The notes under the pieces are model-generated. The model did no database searches and was not told the origin of the DNA. It saw nothing but the letters and a program-made list of their open reading frames with translations. Shown piece after piece: positions 7,384-16,391 of a stretch of 64,000 nt of DNA. Position 1 is the stretch's first letter. Each line of letters opens with the position of its first letter. The stretch covers positions 1 through 64,000 of the forward strand of contig CACWPM010000001.1 of NCBI GenBank assembly GCA_902762795.1. The letters run 5' to 3'. Source of the DNA: Fibrobacter succinogenes (GTDB lineage: Bacteria; Fibrobacterota; Fibrobacteria; Fibrobacterales; Fibrobacteraceae). The translations under genes were made by a program, and so were the position numbers.

Positions 7384-8106
7384 TTACGGATTTTCATCCT
7401 TTACTTTGCAATTTTCAAGTTCCTTAAGGGCCTTTTCATCGCAATATACCAAATCTTCCACATTCAACTTAACGGCTTCTTCGCAGAACTTATCATGAGG
7501 AATATTTGGGGGGCCATAAAGGCAGAGGCCACTATCAATATCATAAATATTCAAAAATTCTTCTTCTGTAAACTGGAAGAAGCCGTTGCTATAATAATTC
7601 CCATATTTGCCAGGAATAATAGTATAAGTTGCGCCATCTTCGCATTGAAGAGTGTTACCATGCTTATGGCAAATGATTTTTCCATTAGCGGCAACTTCAA
7701 AGAGAGTATAGTGATCTTTGAATTCGGCTTCGTTATAGACCTTGCCATTGTCGCACACGTATTGCTTTTTCTTGATAATCAATACGCCATACTTTGCACA
7801 AACCTCACCCGGATTGCAGGGTGGATTAGCGTGATATACCTTTTCCGTTTCAATGCAGGTAACTCCGTCACGGCACCTTACAACAGGGCTATTCTGCCAT
7901 TTACCGCAGATAACCGACGGGATACCCATCGAAATGTCCTTCATTTCGACCGATGCCGAATTTTCATCGACACGATTCGTTTTTGCCAAATTCGGGTCCG
8001 TGCCAAGATCGGCTTGGCCGACCACCGTATTTGAAGCATTGTCGCAGCCGTTCCAGAAGAATCCGGTCAAGGCGAGCAACATTTTTTTCCAATGTTTGTA
8101 CATCAT
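7384..8106 (-). CDS. Putative lipoprotein 1, likely partner of the radical SAM enzyme
   Basis: About 240 residues. It begins MMYKHWKKMLLALTGFFWNGC: a short basic start, a hydrophobic stretch and a Cys, i.e. a lipoprotein signal with an unusual W-N-G before the Cys. The mature part is Cys-rich and shares with its two neighbours the blocks DGVTCIET, KYGV, CDNGKVYNEAEF and LQCEDGATYT. Near the end is LYGPPNIP, matching the LYGxP motif repeated in the third paralogue. The ATG at 8106 has AGAGG eight bases upstream. It is transcribed just before the radical SAM gene, three bases apart, so it is the most direct candidate substrate. Confidence 0.8.
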   Translation of the reverse strand: MMYKHWKKMLLALTGFFWNGCDNASNTVVGQADLGTDPNLAKTNRVDENSASVEMKDISMGIPSVICGKWQNSPVVRCRDGVTCIETEKVYHANPPCNPGEVCAKYGVLIIKKKQYVCDNGKVYNEAEFKDHYTLFEVAANGKIICHKHGNTLQCEDGATYTIIPGKYGNYYSNGFFQFTEEEFLNIYDIDSGLCLYGPPNIPHDKFCEEAVKLNVEDLVYCDEKALKELENCKVKDENP

Positions 8107-8311
8107 ATTCAATACCTCTAGAAAAGAATGTGAAATGGTATGTTAAAATATAGACAAACAAACTTTAACTTGCAAGAAAAATATAATCATTTATCATTAT
8201 TTTTGATACATTCGCCCATCAATATAACATTTTATAAACAATATACGCTCTTCAGTAAAATCAATTATATTTGTTAGTTTAGACAAATAACAAATTTACT
8301 TGTAACCGACA

Positions 8312-8336
8312 ACGCCCCGTTTGGTAAACGGGGCGT
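8312..8336 (-). terminator. Strong GC-rich hairpin after lipoprotein 2
   Basis: Eleven-base stem ACGCCCCGTTT/AAACGGGGCGT with a GGT loop. It lies about 55 bases past the stop of lipoprotein 2. No clear T run follows on either strand, so it may be a weak or factor-assisted terminator. Confidence 0.5.
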
Positions 8337-8389
8337 CAAACATTTCACGGTTTTGCACAATTTTCTGGACCCAAGCCAAGAAGCGCTGA

Positions 8390-9022
8390 TCAATCCGCTA
8401 TTTCATACTTGCTCAAGAACTCTTCTGCGCTCAACCTCTGATCATCATTTATAAACACCATTCTCTGATAATTCACTTTCGAAAACCCATTTATGGGGAG
8501 CATGGTGAATGTTTTACCATCTTCGCATTCCAGGACATTTCTGGCGACCTTGTGGCAAATAATCTTTTTCTTTTTTGGAACTGCGCGAATCCTGTAAAGC
8601 GACCTGAATTCGTCTTCCGTATAGATTCTGTTATTGTCGCACGTGTACATTTTTTTCTTGCTGAAGAAAACCCCGTACTTCGGGCAAATGGTTCCTGTGC
8701 AATTGTTCGTTGGGGTTTCTACCACGGTTTCAATGCACGTAAGGCCGTCCGAGCACGTCAAAATGCGGCTTCCTTCTTCCTGAAGGCAGTACTTAATCGG
8801 AATACCATATAACGGAACAATCACATCAAAAGCAACGGAATCCGAAAAGCCCGTCTTTGCCAAATTCGGAGCAGACGCCTGCACCGGATCAGAACTCGCC
8901 TTGGAATCATTCTTAAGGGATGTCGTGAGAGGAGAATCGGCACCTGTCGCGGTCGAAGAATAATCACAGCTGTTCCAGAAAAAGCCCGTCAAAGCGAGTA
9001 ACATGTTTTTCCAGTGTTTCAT
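8390..9022 (-). CDS. Putative lipoprotein 2, paralogue of the radical SAM-associated lipoprotein
   Basis: About 210 residues. The start MKHWKNMLLALTGFFWNSC is nearly identical to that of lipoprotein 1. The body repeats the shared Cys-rich blocks (CSDGLTCIET, KYGVFF, CDNNRIYTEDEF, LECEDGKTFT, LSAEEFLSKYE). A single PLYGIPIKYC occurs before them. I chose the ATG at 9022, which has AAGGA seven bases upstream, over an earlier start at 9037. It has its own spacer and hairpin downstream, so it is probably a separate transcript from the enzyme operon, but in the same orientation and presumably acted on by the same enzyme. Confidence 0.75.
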   Translation of the reverse strand: MKHWKNMLLALTGFFWNSCDYSSTATGADSPLTTSLKNDSKASSDPVQASAPNLAKTGFSDSVAFDVIVPLYGIPIKYCLQEEGSRILTCSDGLTCIETVVETPTNNCTGTICPKYGVFFSKKKMYTCDNNRIYTEDEFRSLYRIRAVPKKKKIICHKVARNVLECEDGKTFTMLPINGFSKVNYQRMVFINDDQRLSAEEFLSKYEIAD

Positions 9023-9135
9023 ATTCAATTCCTTCATGGAAAAGTTAAACCCAACATTAGAATATAACTAAATAAACATTTTTTCGTAACAATTTTAGAA
9101 TGTTAATTTTTGTTTTCGAAAATTTCCCTTTTACA

Positions 9136-9170
9136 CAAAAATCCCTTACAGCACGCTGCCATAAGGGATT
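9136..9170 (-). terminator. Intrinsic terminator of lipoprotein 3
   Basis: Nine-base stem AATCCCTTA/TAAGGGATT followed on the minus strand by TTTTT. It lies about 65 bases after the lipoprotein 3 stop and closes that gene as its own unit. Confidence 0.7.
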
Positions 9171-9233
9171 ACCGTCTTTTCTAGGTGTATGATGTCGTTA
9201 TCGTAGTAAAATTTTGCCCCCCTCCCACTTCAA

Positions 9234-10043
9234 CTACTTTTCCTCGTCACCACAAGAACCGTTGAACACACAGGGCGGACCATAAAGAACAACAAGATCT
9301 TCAAACGCTTCATATTTTTCGAAGAACTGCTTTTCGTTTAACACAGTCTGTTCGTTGGTATAAGTCGTATTCCCCTTTTCGTCGGTAGCAATTACAAAGT
9401 TGTTGCCATCATCGCATTCCATGAGATTCTTTGTCTTGCGGCAACGGATCTTATTTTCAGGGTCAACAACCGTGAGAATATTATAGTTCGCCTTGAACTC
9501 CGCTTCGTTGTAAACTTTGCCATTATCGCATTTGTAAGTCTTATCCCTAACGATGACCACACCGTATTTTGCAGCCATTTCCGAAGGATTATTTCTTGTA
9601 ACTCGTTCGGTATCCGTCGATGTTTCAACGCATGTTACGCCGTCCGCGCACGTTATAGTGGAATCATCCTGCTTTTTCAAGCAAGTCGTTCCCACGTAAA
9701 TACCATACAAAGGAACAGGATCCAAGTCCATGCCGCTGGAACTTTCGGCAACTCTAGAACTGGACGATTTGACATTACTGCTACTAGATTCGCCACCACA
9801 AAACACCGACGGGCAACCGTAAAGATCTTCATTTTGATCAAAGACACTGGAGCTAATCCGTTCAGATTCAGTACTGGAACTGGACGTTTTCGTTGCAGAA
9901 CTTGAGCCACCCCCTTCCGTTGTCGAACTCGAACTGAAATTAGGGACCCCATAGAGAGGATCTGTCGTTGAAGTGATATCTTCGCAGGCATTCCAAAAGA
10001 ACGCCGTCAAAGCAAGCAAAGCTTTTTTCCAATGTTTATACAT
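9234..10043 (-). CDS. Putative lipoprotein 3 with several LYGxP motifs and Ser-rich linkers
   Basis: About 269 residues. The start MYKHWKKALLALTAFFWNAC matches the other two paralogues. It differs in having two Ser-rich linkers, typical of Fibrobacter surface proteins, that separate LYG motifs: LYGVP, LYGCPSVFCGG, LYGIYVGTTC and, near the C-terminus, LYGPPCVFNGSCG. The shared Cys-rich block (CADGVTCVET, KYGVV, CDNGKVYNEAEF, MECDDGNNF) lies between the third and fourth. The longer frame back to 10106 is unlikely because GAGGGG sits eight bases before the ATG at 10043. The repeated LYGxP motif is the best guess for the site modified by the radical SAM enzyme. Confidence 0.78.
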   Translation of the reverse strand: MYKHWKKALLALTAFFWNACEDITSTTDPLYGVPNFSSSSTTEGGGSSSATKTSSSSTESERISSSVFDQNEDLYGCPSVFCGGESSSSNVKSSSSRVAESSSGMDLDPVPLYGIYVGTTCLKKQDDSTITCADGVTCVETSTDTERVTRNNPSEMAAKYGVVIVRDKTYKCDNGKVYNEAEFKANYNILTVVDPENKIRCRKTKNLMECDDGNNFVIATDEKGNTTYTNEQTVLNEKQFFEKYEAFEDLVVLYGPPCVFNGSCGDEEK

Positions 10044-10201
10044 CATAATAAAACCCCTCAAGATACGGATTATTCTTACACCTTTAATATATGTAAAGGA
10101 GAACAAACAATCAATCCCAAAACGGTTTCGTTTTTATCATTTTTTTCGATTTTCAACGCCCCAAAAAGCAAATTTTTTCTTGGGTGTATAATATAGAGCA
10201 A

Positions 10202-12292
10202 TCAACGCATCGTTCCCGACGTAAGTCCCTTCACGGGCACGTAGCGTACAGCCCCATCCGGAGAAACAATCATGGCAACGCCCGCCATGTAATTAATCCA
10301 CCGGCCACTTTCGTAATACCGCACATTGGCTCTTCCCCCCGTCACATACGCAAGGAGCGGAACCACCAAGTAATCATGCGTACACATAACGCTTACGCGT
10401 TTCATCGTTGAAAGATTCGCCAGGATTTCATCGTCAAGCAACTGTTTGCTGCGAGTCTCCAAATCGTAAAACGCATCCGAAAATTGACCGGCAAAAGCAT
10501 ATTTGGAATACAAATCCCAACCGCCGCGCTCCGCACCCGCGTAACTGCTAACTTTATCCGCATCCATGACATACCAGCTGCCATACAAATACGGAAGTTC
10601 ATTGATGGTATAATTCTGCTGCTCCTTACCAATCGCAATTTCTTCACAGGTTTCTTGCGTGCGCACGTAGCCCGAATAACCGTAATAGAAATCTTCTTTG
10701 GCAACGCTAGCAAGGCGGACACCCAAATTACGGGCGTTTTTTTTCCCGTTATCGGTCAAGTGGCCGTTGGGACCTGTATCGCCTGTACGTTCACCGTGAC
10801 GGATGATGAAGACGGCCTTTTCATCAGGCTTTAAATTGGCATAGACTTCAACAAAGTCTATAAAGCCTTCGACTTCTTGCAGGGTGGCTACACGCCAGGC
10901 GTTTGTCGCGGCCTCGAAAATATAATAGACATCGTGATTGACACGACCTTCGCGAATTTCCTTATATTCGCCAAGCCCAAATCCGGCAGTATCTTTTTCG
11001 ATGGTTGTCGCGGTGCGCCATTGGAGCGTATTCGCATCACAAATAAAACGTACTTTTGAGTGATCGGCATGTCCGTAATCATTTGCGAAAAGCTTGCTTT
11101 GCCCTTGGTTCACGAATGTGACCTGCCCTGTGTTTGCACCGGTGCACGGTTCAAAACCATAGGCGACGGGGATGAACGCGCGCATATAGCGTTCAAAATT
11201 CGGGATGTTCACACCCCATGCAGAAACGTTGTCGCGAATTTCGTTGAATTTCCCGGCGGAATCGAGACCGACAATCCAGTCCGCAATTCTGACTTTCCAG
11301 TTCGGGTCGTTCCAAACGCCGTCCCCCTTAAGATCCTCAGCGAGATTGTTCGCGAGATTCATCATATCGCGCTCGCCAAGTTCGCCCTGAATCATAGCGG
11401 AGATGGCAAATAGAGCGGCGCTATATTCGTTGTTCCCAAACATGTCCAAATCTTCGGCGACAGGCTTGTCGGTGCGGCCATCATCGAAATACGGCAGCGA
11501 ATAGAGTTGGACCGTGTCTATTCCGAAAGCGGCAAAAGCTTCGCGTTCCGCCTGCGCCTTGGCTTCGGCAAAGCCGATATGGTTCATCGTGAGCTGTTCG
11601 ATGCGCGGGAGGGTGATATGCGAGAGAATGTTGACGTTCGCATGTTCGGGCGAGCACGTCTTTGCGGCAAGCGTAATGGGGTGATCTGATATTTTTCCCG
11701 TCACTTCGTTGCGGTAAAAACCGGTCGCCCTGATCTTTACGCAGTTGGAATTCGAACGAACTTCGTTAAAAGCGTAGCGCCCGTCATTGGAAAGGAGGCA
11801 ACCTTCTGCTTTTTGGTAAGTTTCGTTGCTGAATTCTTTGCTCGCTTCGGTTACAGTGACGCTTGTGCCAAAAACAAAAGGCCCTTTTTGCACAACACCG
11901 GCCATCGGGGAAATAAATCCTTCAATAAAAACCGTGTCCGGGCCGCCGACAAATGTTCCGTTCGGCAGGGACAACGCTTTGTCAACCGCATGTAAGAATC
12001 CGTCACTACACGTGATGCTGAAATCTGTGGAGTCCGCAGCACTACGCCAAGAGCCTTTTACGCAAAGACGCGGCATGTTTTCGTTCTGTACAAAGAACGC
12101 ACGACCTTCACGGCCAGTATCACAAACAGGCAAGCTGGCTACGTTCGGAACCATCAACGTGTCAAAAAGCGAAATAGGCCGGTCCGGGTCCGCATTGCCG
12201 TTGACGGAGTTACCGTCAGAAGAACATCCCATAGACAATAATGATGCCGACAAAGCAGCAAAAACAACCGCAGTTAAACCAAATTTCTTCAT
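10202..12292 (-). CDS. Lipoprotein with C-terminal histidine phosphatase domain
   Basis: About 696 residues. The lipoprotein signal is MKKFGLTAVVFAALSASLL followed by SMGC. After a short spacer comes a region seen in other Fibrobacter lipoproteins (MAGVVQKGPFVFGTSVTV). The C-terminal 200 residues are a histidine phosphatase domain: the catalytic RHGERTGDTGP, then LTDNGKKNARNLG, the RTQET segment and CTHDYLVVPLL carrying the second His. The domain may act on phosphoesters at the cell surface or only keep the fold. The ATG at 12292 has AGG eight bases upstream; an earlier in-frame ATG at 12313 is less likely. Stands alone between hairpin spacers. Confidence 0.75.
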   Translation of the reverse strand: MKKFGLTAVVFAALSASLLSMGCSSDGNSVNGNADPDRPISLFDTLMVPNVASLPVCDTGREGRAFFVQNENMPRLCVKGSWRSAADSTDFSITCSDGFLHAVDKALSLPNGTFVGGPDTVFIEGFISPMAGVVQKGPFVFGTSVTVTEASKEFSNETYQKAEGCLLSNDGRYAFNEVRSNSNCVKIRATGFYRNEVTGKISDHPITLAAKTCSPEHANVNILSHITLPRIEQLTMNHIGFAEAKAQAEREAFAAFGIDTVQLYSLPYFDDGRTDKPVAEDLDMFGNNEYSAALFAISAMIQGELGERDMMNLANNLAEDLKGDGVWNDPNWKVRIADWIVGLDSAGKFNEIRDNVSAWGVNIPNFERYMRAFIPVAYGFEPCTGANTGQVTFVNQGQSKLFANDYGHADHSKVRFICDANTLQWRTATTIEKDTAGFGLGEYKEIREGRVNHDVYYIFEAATNAWRVATLQEVEGFIDFVEVYANLKPDEKAVFIIRHGERTGDTGPNGHLTDNGKKNARNLGVRLASVAKEDFYYGYSGYVRTQETCEEIAIGKEQQNYTINELPYLYGSWYVMDADKVSSYAGAERGGWDLYSKYAFAGQFSDAFYDLETRSKQLLDDEILANLSTMKRVSVMCTHDYLVVPLLAYVTGGRANVRYYESGRWINYMAGVAMIVSPDGAVRYVPVKGLTSGTMR

Positions 12293-12598
12293 TCCAAATA
12301 CCTGCTTTGCCAAGGTGCCGAAATATGAATATAGTTAAAAAGGTCGTTTTGATTTTGGAAACAACCGTTTTCCATCAAGTTTCCCGCGTTCAAAGAAGTC
12401 CTTCAAAATGTTTTGATATCGCCACTTTTAAAACGCCAAAAGATTGATATTACTAACGGGAATGATTATACTTTTGGAAAAATCTTTATGTAATTCCGTA
12501 AATCATCTATGATTCTAAACTGAAAAAAGGCTGCGCCTAGCCCGGCATTCAGAATGAAGGCGTTGCAGTCCTTGTTGACAATCCCGCGAAATTCGGGG
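12293..12598. other. Spacer between rsmG and the phosphatase lipoprotein
   Basis: About 300 bases with no convincing gene. The first part, next to the lipoprotein start, is AT-rich and presumably holds its promoter. Next to the rsmG stop, the sequence stays open on the minus strand for about 45 codons with a coding-like composition, but there is no start site and no family I recognise. Confidence 0.4.
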
Positions 12599-13363
12599 TT
12601 ATTCCACTCTTTCGAGGATGACCAACGCTCGATCTTGCGTGCTGTTCGGAATCGTGTAGAAGTGTTTACCAATAAATTTATATCCGAAATCTTCGGGGTA
12701 GAATGTTTCTAGTTCATCTGCAACGGCAGGTCCTTTCATAAAGTACACGCGACCACCGATCTTGAGGGAATTAGCAATACGTGGAAGAGTCTTTTCCATT
12801 AGTTCAAAAGCGCGGCTGATAACACCATCGACAGGGATGGTCATGCTGCGACTCGTAACTTTATGCCCGAAAACATCAATTCCCCTGAGGCCCATTTTTT
12901 CTATGACCATGTTGAGGAAGTTGATGCGGTTTGGGCGAGGCTCGCACAACGTAAGCTGAATATGCGGGTTCACGATTTTGAGCGGAATTCCCGGGAAACC
13001 GGCCCCGCTGCCGACATCAATCATGCGGGAGGGCCACTTGGGCACGTACGCGTTGATGAGCGTGCAATCGGCATAATGGCGTTCTACCATCGTCTCGAAA
13101 GCATTCAAGCGTGTCAAATCCTGGTCGTCATTGTTCGCACGGAGCAACTGGTGAAATTCCCAGATTTGCTTGAGCGTTTCGGGCTGGAGTTCCACACCGT
13201 AGTAGTGTAAAAGTTTGTCGAGCCCGGCAAGCGACGGCGTTACGCGTTTCCCATTGAAAAGCGGGAACTCCGTACGCGGAGCCTTCATGTGAGGGATAAA
13301 GTCCTTGCCAAGCGCACTAGCACCACGGGGTTTGGAATTTTTAGACCAAGATGAATTTGCCAT
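12599..13363 (-). CDS. rsmG: 16S rRNA (guanine-527-N7)-methyltransferase RsmG
   Basis: 254 residues. The SAM-binding motif IDVGSGAGFPGIPLKI, the following CEPRPNRINFL and the SRAFELMEKTLP segment identify RsmG (GidB), which methylates G527 in the 16S rRNA decoding region. The N-terminal extension (about 30 basic residues before FPLFNGKRV) is longer than in E. coli RsmG. It often sits with mnmG and parA/B; here it does not, standing alone and divergent from the outer-membrane-like gene at 13445. Confidence 0.93.
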   Translation of the reverse strand: MANSSWSKNSKPRGASALGKDFIPHMKAPRTEFPLFNGKRVTPSLAGLDKLLHYYGVELQPETLKQIWEFHQLLRANNDDQDLTRLNAFETMVERHYADCTLINAYVPKWPSRMIDVGSGAGFPGIPLKIVNPHIQLTLCEPRPNRINFLNMVIEKMGLRGIDVFGHKVTSRSMTIPVDGVISRAFELMEKTLPRIANSLKIGGRVYFMKGPAVADELETFYPEDFGYKFIGKHFYTIPNSTQDRALVILERVE

Positions 13364-13444
13364 GCCACAAAGTTAGAAAAGTTTTTCAATGAAAAGCCTG
13401 TCCAAAAAAGACTCTCGCGCGTGTTAATATAATGGAGGCTTCTT

Positions 13445-14866
13445 TTGAAAAGAAATTTTTTATTTTTTTCATTTTTGATTTACGCAGGCGCAGCATATCA
13501 TGTAAACGCACAGAGTCTTTTGAATAAGGAACGCGAGGCTACACCTGTACAAGATGCGTTACAAGCGCCTTTGGACGCCACACAAGTTTTTGAATGGTGG
13601 GACGATGGCATCGTCACGCCCGAAGAAGCGAACGAGATTTTCTCACGGCTGGAAGAGGGAAATTACGACGAAGCCTGTTTGCTCGCCGAGGTTTACGCGC
13701 AAGAGCCATGCATTGACAACACTCAAAACAAACCCAAACATTCCAAAAAGCGCAAAGGCACGCGCACTCAAGCCCAGCCCCCGAACATGCAATCAAAGGT
13801 CAGCGTCATCCCGCACGGGAGCCTTTCATGGAAAAGCCAATACAATTCCGATGGCCATTTAAAAAAACAGCGTAAAGAACTACAAGTTCAATTCTATTAT
13901 TTCAAGCTCCGCCTCGGCTCCCAAGAACTGCTTTCTTACCACCGCGATGGCCATGAAGCTAATTTTGGGCAAATTTCCACACTGGAACTTCACAGCCATT
14001 TGCCATTGGATACTTTATGGGGTACAGCAATTCTCTATACCGTCGGCAGGTTCAAGTTCGGGGCGCTTCTTGACACGAGCAAGACATTCCATGCTCATGT
14101 AGACTTCAAGCCGAACCGTCAAAACGAGATCGGGGCGACTCTTTGGAAATTCCCGGACGCAGGCGCCATTTCGATGCAAGTGCAAACCTCGTTAGGGCAA
14201 ATTTCCGCCTGGTACCAGTTCGGACAAAACCATCCGCTTGTTAAAATACAGTTACAAAGTAAAAAAAATAGACTTTCGTGGAAAACAACGGCATACGTCC
14301 ATGGCGACTCCATCCCGCAGGGATTGAATATGAGCAAAGGCATCGCCGAAAACAGATTATGGGCATCACAAACGGTCAACGTCCAATGGCCCGAAGCGCT
14401 AAACACGGTCTTTTCCGCCAAGGCACGCGTTCTAAGCCCAATTGCATCGGACTCCTTGAGTGCTCGTTTCAAGCTTTCTTTGGCATCAGGCACCGATCGA
14501 TTGCGCCCAAGTTTAAGCGTTACCTGCATCGAAGCGGAAGACAACTGCAGCAGCACTGAATGGAAAGGCTCTGTAGAGACCCTGTGGGAACGCCTTACAT
14601 TTAAGGCAGGAGCCAAATTCCGCCTCGCAAGCGATATAAAGCCACCAAAGATCGAACTCAGCGCAAGCTTTGCTCCAAGTCGCGCATTCGCCAAATTGAC
14701 GGTAGCATTCCCCGAAGCCAACCCCGCCAAGGGAATTACGCTCCAAAACGAAGTCAAACTCGACAACAACTGGCTCGACATTGATTTCGTATTTTCTTTC
14801 AAGAAGGCTAGAAGAAAACCATTTGCACCGAATTACGCCCATTTGCAGGCTTTTTTCAAATTTTGA
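13445..14866 (+). CDS. Exported protein, probable outer-membrane beta-barrel
   Basis: 473 residues with no family I recognise. It starts at TTG with GGAGG seven bases upstream. A signal peptide is clear (MKRNFLFFSFLIYAGAAYHVNA, cut before QS). Residues 30-80 are acidic and helical (QVFEWWDDGIVTPEEANEIFSRL), followed by a basic Lys-rich stretch. The rest alternates polar and hydrophobic residues in short strands and ends in LQAFFKF; a terminal Phe is typical of beta-barrels inserted by the BAM machinery. Function unknown. Divergent from rsmG. Confidence 0.6.
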   Translation: MKRNFLFFSFLIYAGAAYHVNAQSLLNKEREATPVQDALQAPLDATQVFEWWDDGIVTPEEANEIFSRLEEGNYDEACLLAEVYAQEPCIDNTQNKPKHSKKRKGTRTQAQPPNMQSKVSVIPHGSLSWKSQYNSDGHLKKQRKELQVQFYYFKLRLGSQELLSYHRDGHEANFGQISTLELHSHLPLDTLWGTAILYTVGRFKFGALLDTSKTFHAHVDFKPNRQNEIGATLWKFPDAGAISMQVQTSLGQISAWYQFGQNHPLVKIQLQSKKNRLSWKTTAYVHGDSIPQGLNMSKGIAENRLWASQTVNVQWPEALNTVFSAKARVLSPIASDSLSARFKLSLASGTDRLRPSLSVTCIEAEDNCSSTEWKGSVETLWERLTFKAGAKFRLASDIKPPKIELSASFAPSRAFAKLTVAFPEANPAKGITLQNEVKLDNNWLDIDFVFSFKKARRKPFAPNYAHLQAFFKF

Positions 14867-14989
14867 GACAATTTTTCCCGATTTTTTTCCTCAAAGAAGG
14901 GGTGGATACTTTCGTAACCATTTTTTCTTAAAACAAGCTACTACAAGGCCTAAAAGAAATCTATTATTTATAATACCCAAACACTCTCA

Positions 14990-15034
14990 GACTCCTTTAG
15001 GTTCCCTCCTTTGCCTGAAGGAGTCCTTTTTTTT
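14990..15034 (+). terminator. Intrinsic terminator, possibly of a short RNA
   Basis: Stem GACTCCTT/AAGGAGTC with a 20-base loop, followed by eight T. It lies 120 bases past the outer-membrane-like gene. A TATAAT box at 14969-14974 stands just upstream of it, so a small RNA of about 50 bases is possible, though no good -35 is seen. Confidence 0.6.
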
Positions 15035-15045
15035 ATTTTAGGAAT

Positions 15046-15435
15046 ATGTTTTACATAGCAGCTATTGTCGGATCAATCTTTTTTTTGCCTTCCATTGCGT
15101 TGAATATCGCGCTTGCGCTGGGAGCGCCTCTTGGCATGTACGCCATGAACGGGCGCCACAAGGTTGTTCCGCAGGAGGTTCGACGGGCGTTTGTACTGCC
15201 GATTATCATGCAGTTCATAGCCCTATTTACGATTTTAAGCGCAGGACGCGTGCTGCCGGAGATCATTCCGTTCGGGATTACCCGCATCCTTGTCTTCTTT
15301 TATGCAGTTTATTTGACATTCTACACAGCGACCGTACTGTTCAGTCTAAGCGCACAGGAACGCCATGTCATGGGATTTTTTGCCATCGCATCGACTATTT
15401 GCTTTTGGATTGTGGCAGTCGGGACAATCCAGTAG
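15046..15435 (+). CDS. Small integral membrane protein, unknown
   Basis: 129 residues, almost all hydrophobic, with about four membrane segments (starting IAAIVGSIFFLPSIALNIALAL, then VLPIIMQFIALFTILSAG, ILVFFYAVYLTFYTATVLF and MGFFAIASTICFWIVAVG). A short basic loop GRHKVVPQEVRRA separates the first two. I do not recognise the family. The ATG follows AGGA closely and lies just after a terminator hairpin, so it has its own promoter or relies on read-through. A dispersed GTCATCCTC repeat follows it. Confidence 0.6.
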   Translation: MFYIAAIVGSIFFLPSIALNIALALGAPLGMYAMNGRHKVVPQEVRRAFVLPIIMQFIALFTILSAGRVLPEIIPFGITRILVFFYAVYLTFYTATVLFSLSAQERHVMGFFAIASTICFWIVAVGTIQ

Positions 15436-15475
15436 GAAGTTAGAAGTTGACCGTAGGACAAACGTCGCGGACACG

Positions 15476-15494
15476 GTCATCCTCGAAGCGAAGC
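15476..15494. repeat. Dispersed GTCATCCTCGAAGCGAAG repeat
   Basis: A partial copy of the GTCATCCT...CGAAG element, also found at 3125, 3270-3288 (reverse), 19913 and 60334, always between genes. Confidence 0.55.
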
Positions 15495-15594
15495 CCGCAC
15501 TTGAAACCAGAGCTATACGAAACCAGGCAATTAATTGCCTTAGTTGAATTATCCACTGTGGGGAGAAACGATAATCTAATCGGGAATTAGAAAA

Positions 15595-16257
15595 ATGGAA
15601 ACGGCAGCACCGAAGCACAATTACCAGGTAGACCTGGACCGAATCATTCGCAGGCTCGAAAAGACAGGCGAAGTGCCGACACTTTTGTTGCACGCCTGTT
15701 GCGCGCCATGCAGCAGCTACACCATCGAATACCTTTCCCAATATTTCAAAATTACGCTTTTCTATTACAATCCAAACATTGCGCCCGCCGAAGAGTACCA
15801 GCACCGAGTCAACGAAATCAAGCGCTTTGTCGCTGAATTCAAGACAAAATATCCAGTTACATTAATCGAGGGCGAGTATGACCCAAAAAAATTTTACGAT
15901 ATTGCACGCGGGCTTGAACATGAACCCGAAGGTGGCAAACGCTGCCGCAAATGTTTTGAACTACGTCTCGCCGAATCAGCAAGGCTCGCGAAAGAACTGA
16001 ACTGCGACTACTTCACGACAACGCTTACCATAAGCCCGATGAAAGACGCGCAAGTACTCAACGCGGTCGTGCAGGAACAATGCGATATTTACGGCATTAA
16101 GCGCTTGCCTAGCGATTTCAAGAAGAAAGGCGGCTACAAGCGATCCATCCAGCTTTCGCACGAGTACAACCTCTATCGCCAGAATTTTTGCGGATGCGTC
16201 TATTCCATGCGCGAAGCGCAGGAGCGCGAGGCCAAAAAGGATGAAACGGGGCTATAG
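15595..16257 (+). CDS. queH: Epoxyqueuosine reductase QueH
   Basis: 220 residues of the former DUF208 family, which performs the last step of queuosine synthesis (epoxyqueuosine to queuosine in tRNA) in place of QueG. The cluster-binding cysteines are all present: CCAPC at 35-39, the KRCRKCFELRL pair and FCGC near the C-terminus. The TTLTISPMKD segment is also characteristic. The enzyme is expected to bind a [4Fe-4S] cluster and a second metal. No other queuosine gene is nearby. It follows a short spacer containing a dispersed repeat and is probably transcribed alone. Confidence 0.93.
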   Translation: METAAPKHNYQVDLDRIIRRLEKTGEVPTLLLHACCAPCSSYTIEYLSQYFKITLFYYNPNIAPAEEYQHRVNEIKRFVAEFKTKYPVTLIEGEYDPKKFYDIARGLEHEPEGGKRCRKCFELRLAESARLAKELNCDYFTTTLTISPMKDAQVLNAVVQEQCDIYGIKRLPSDFKKKGGYKRSIQLSHEYNLYRQNFCGCVYSMREAQEREAKKDETGL

Positions 16258-16391
16258 CCCCTACCTTGGGGGGCACAAACTCCTTGAAAAATTACACACC
16301 ACCCCGAACAAGTCGGGAAGACAGGAAACCGGAGTGATAAATCGCGATATGCGTATGACATATAAAAGTTTATTATATATAATTCTATACA

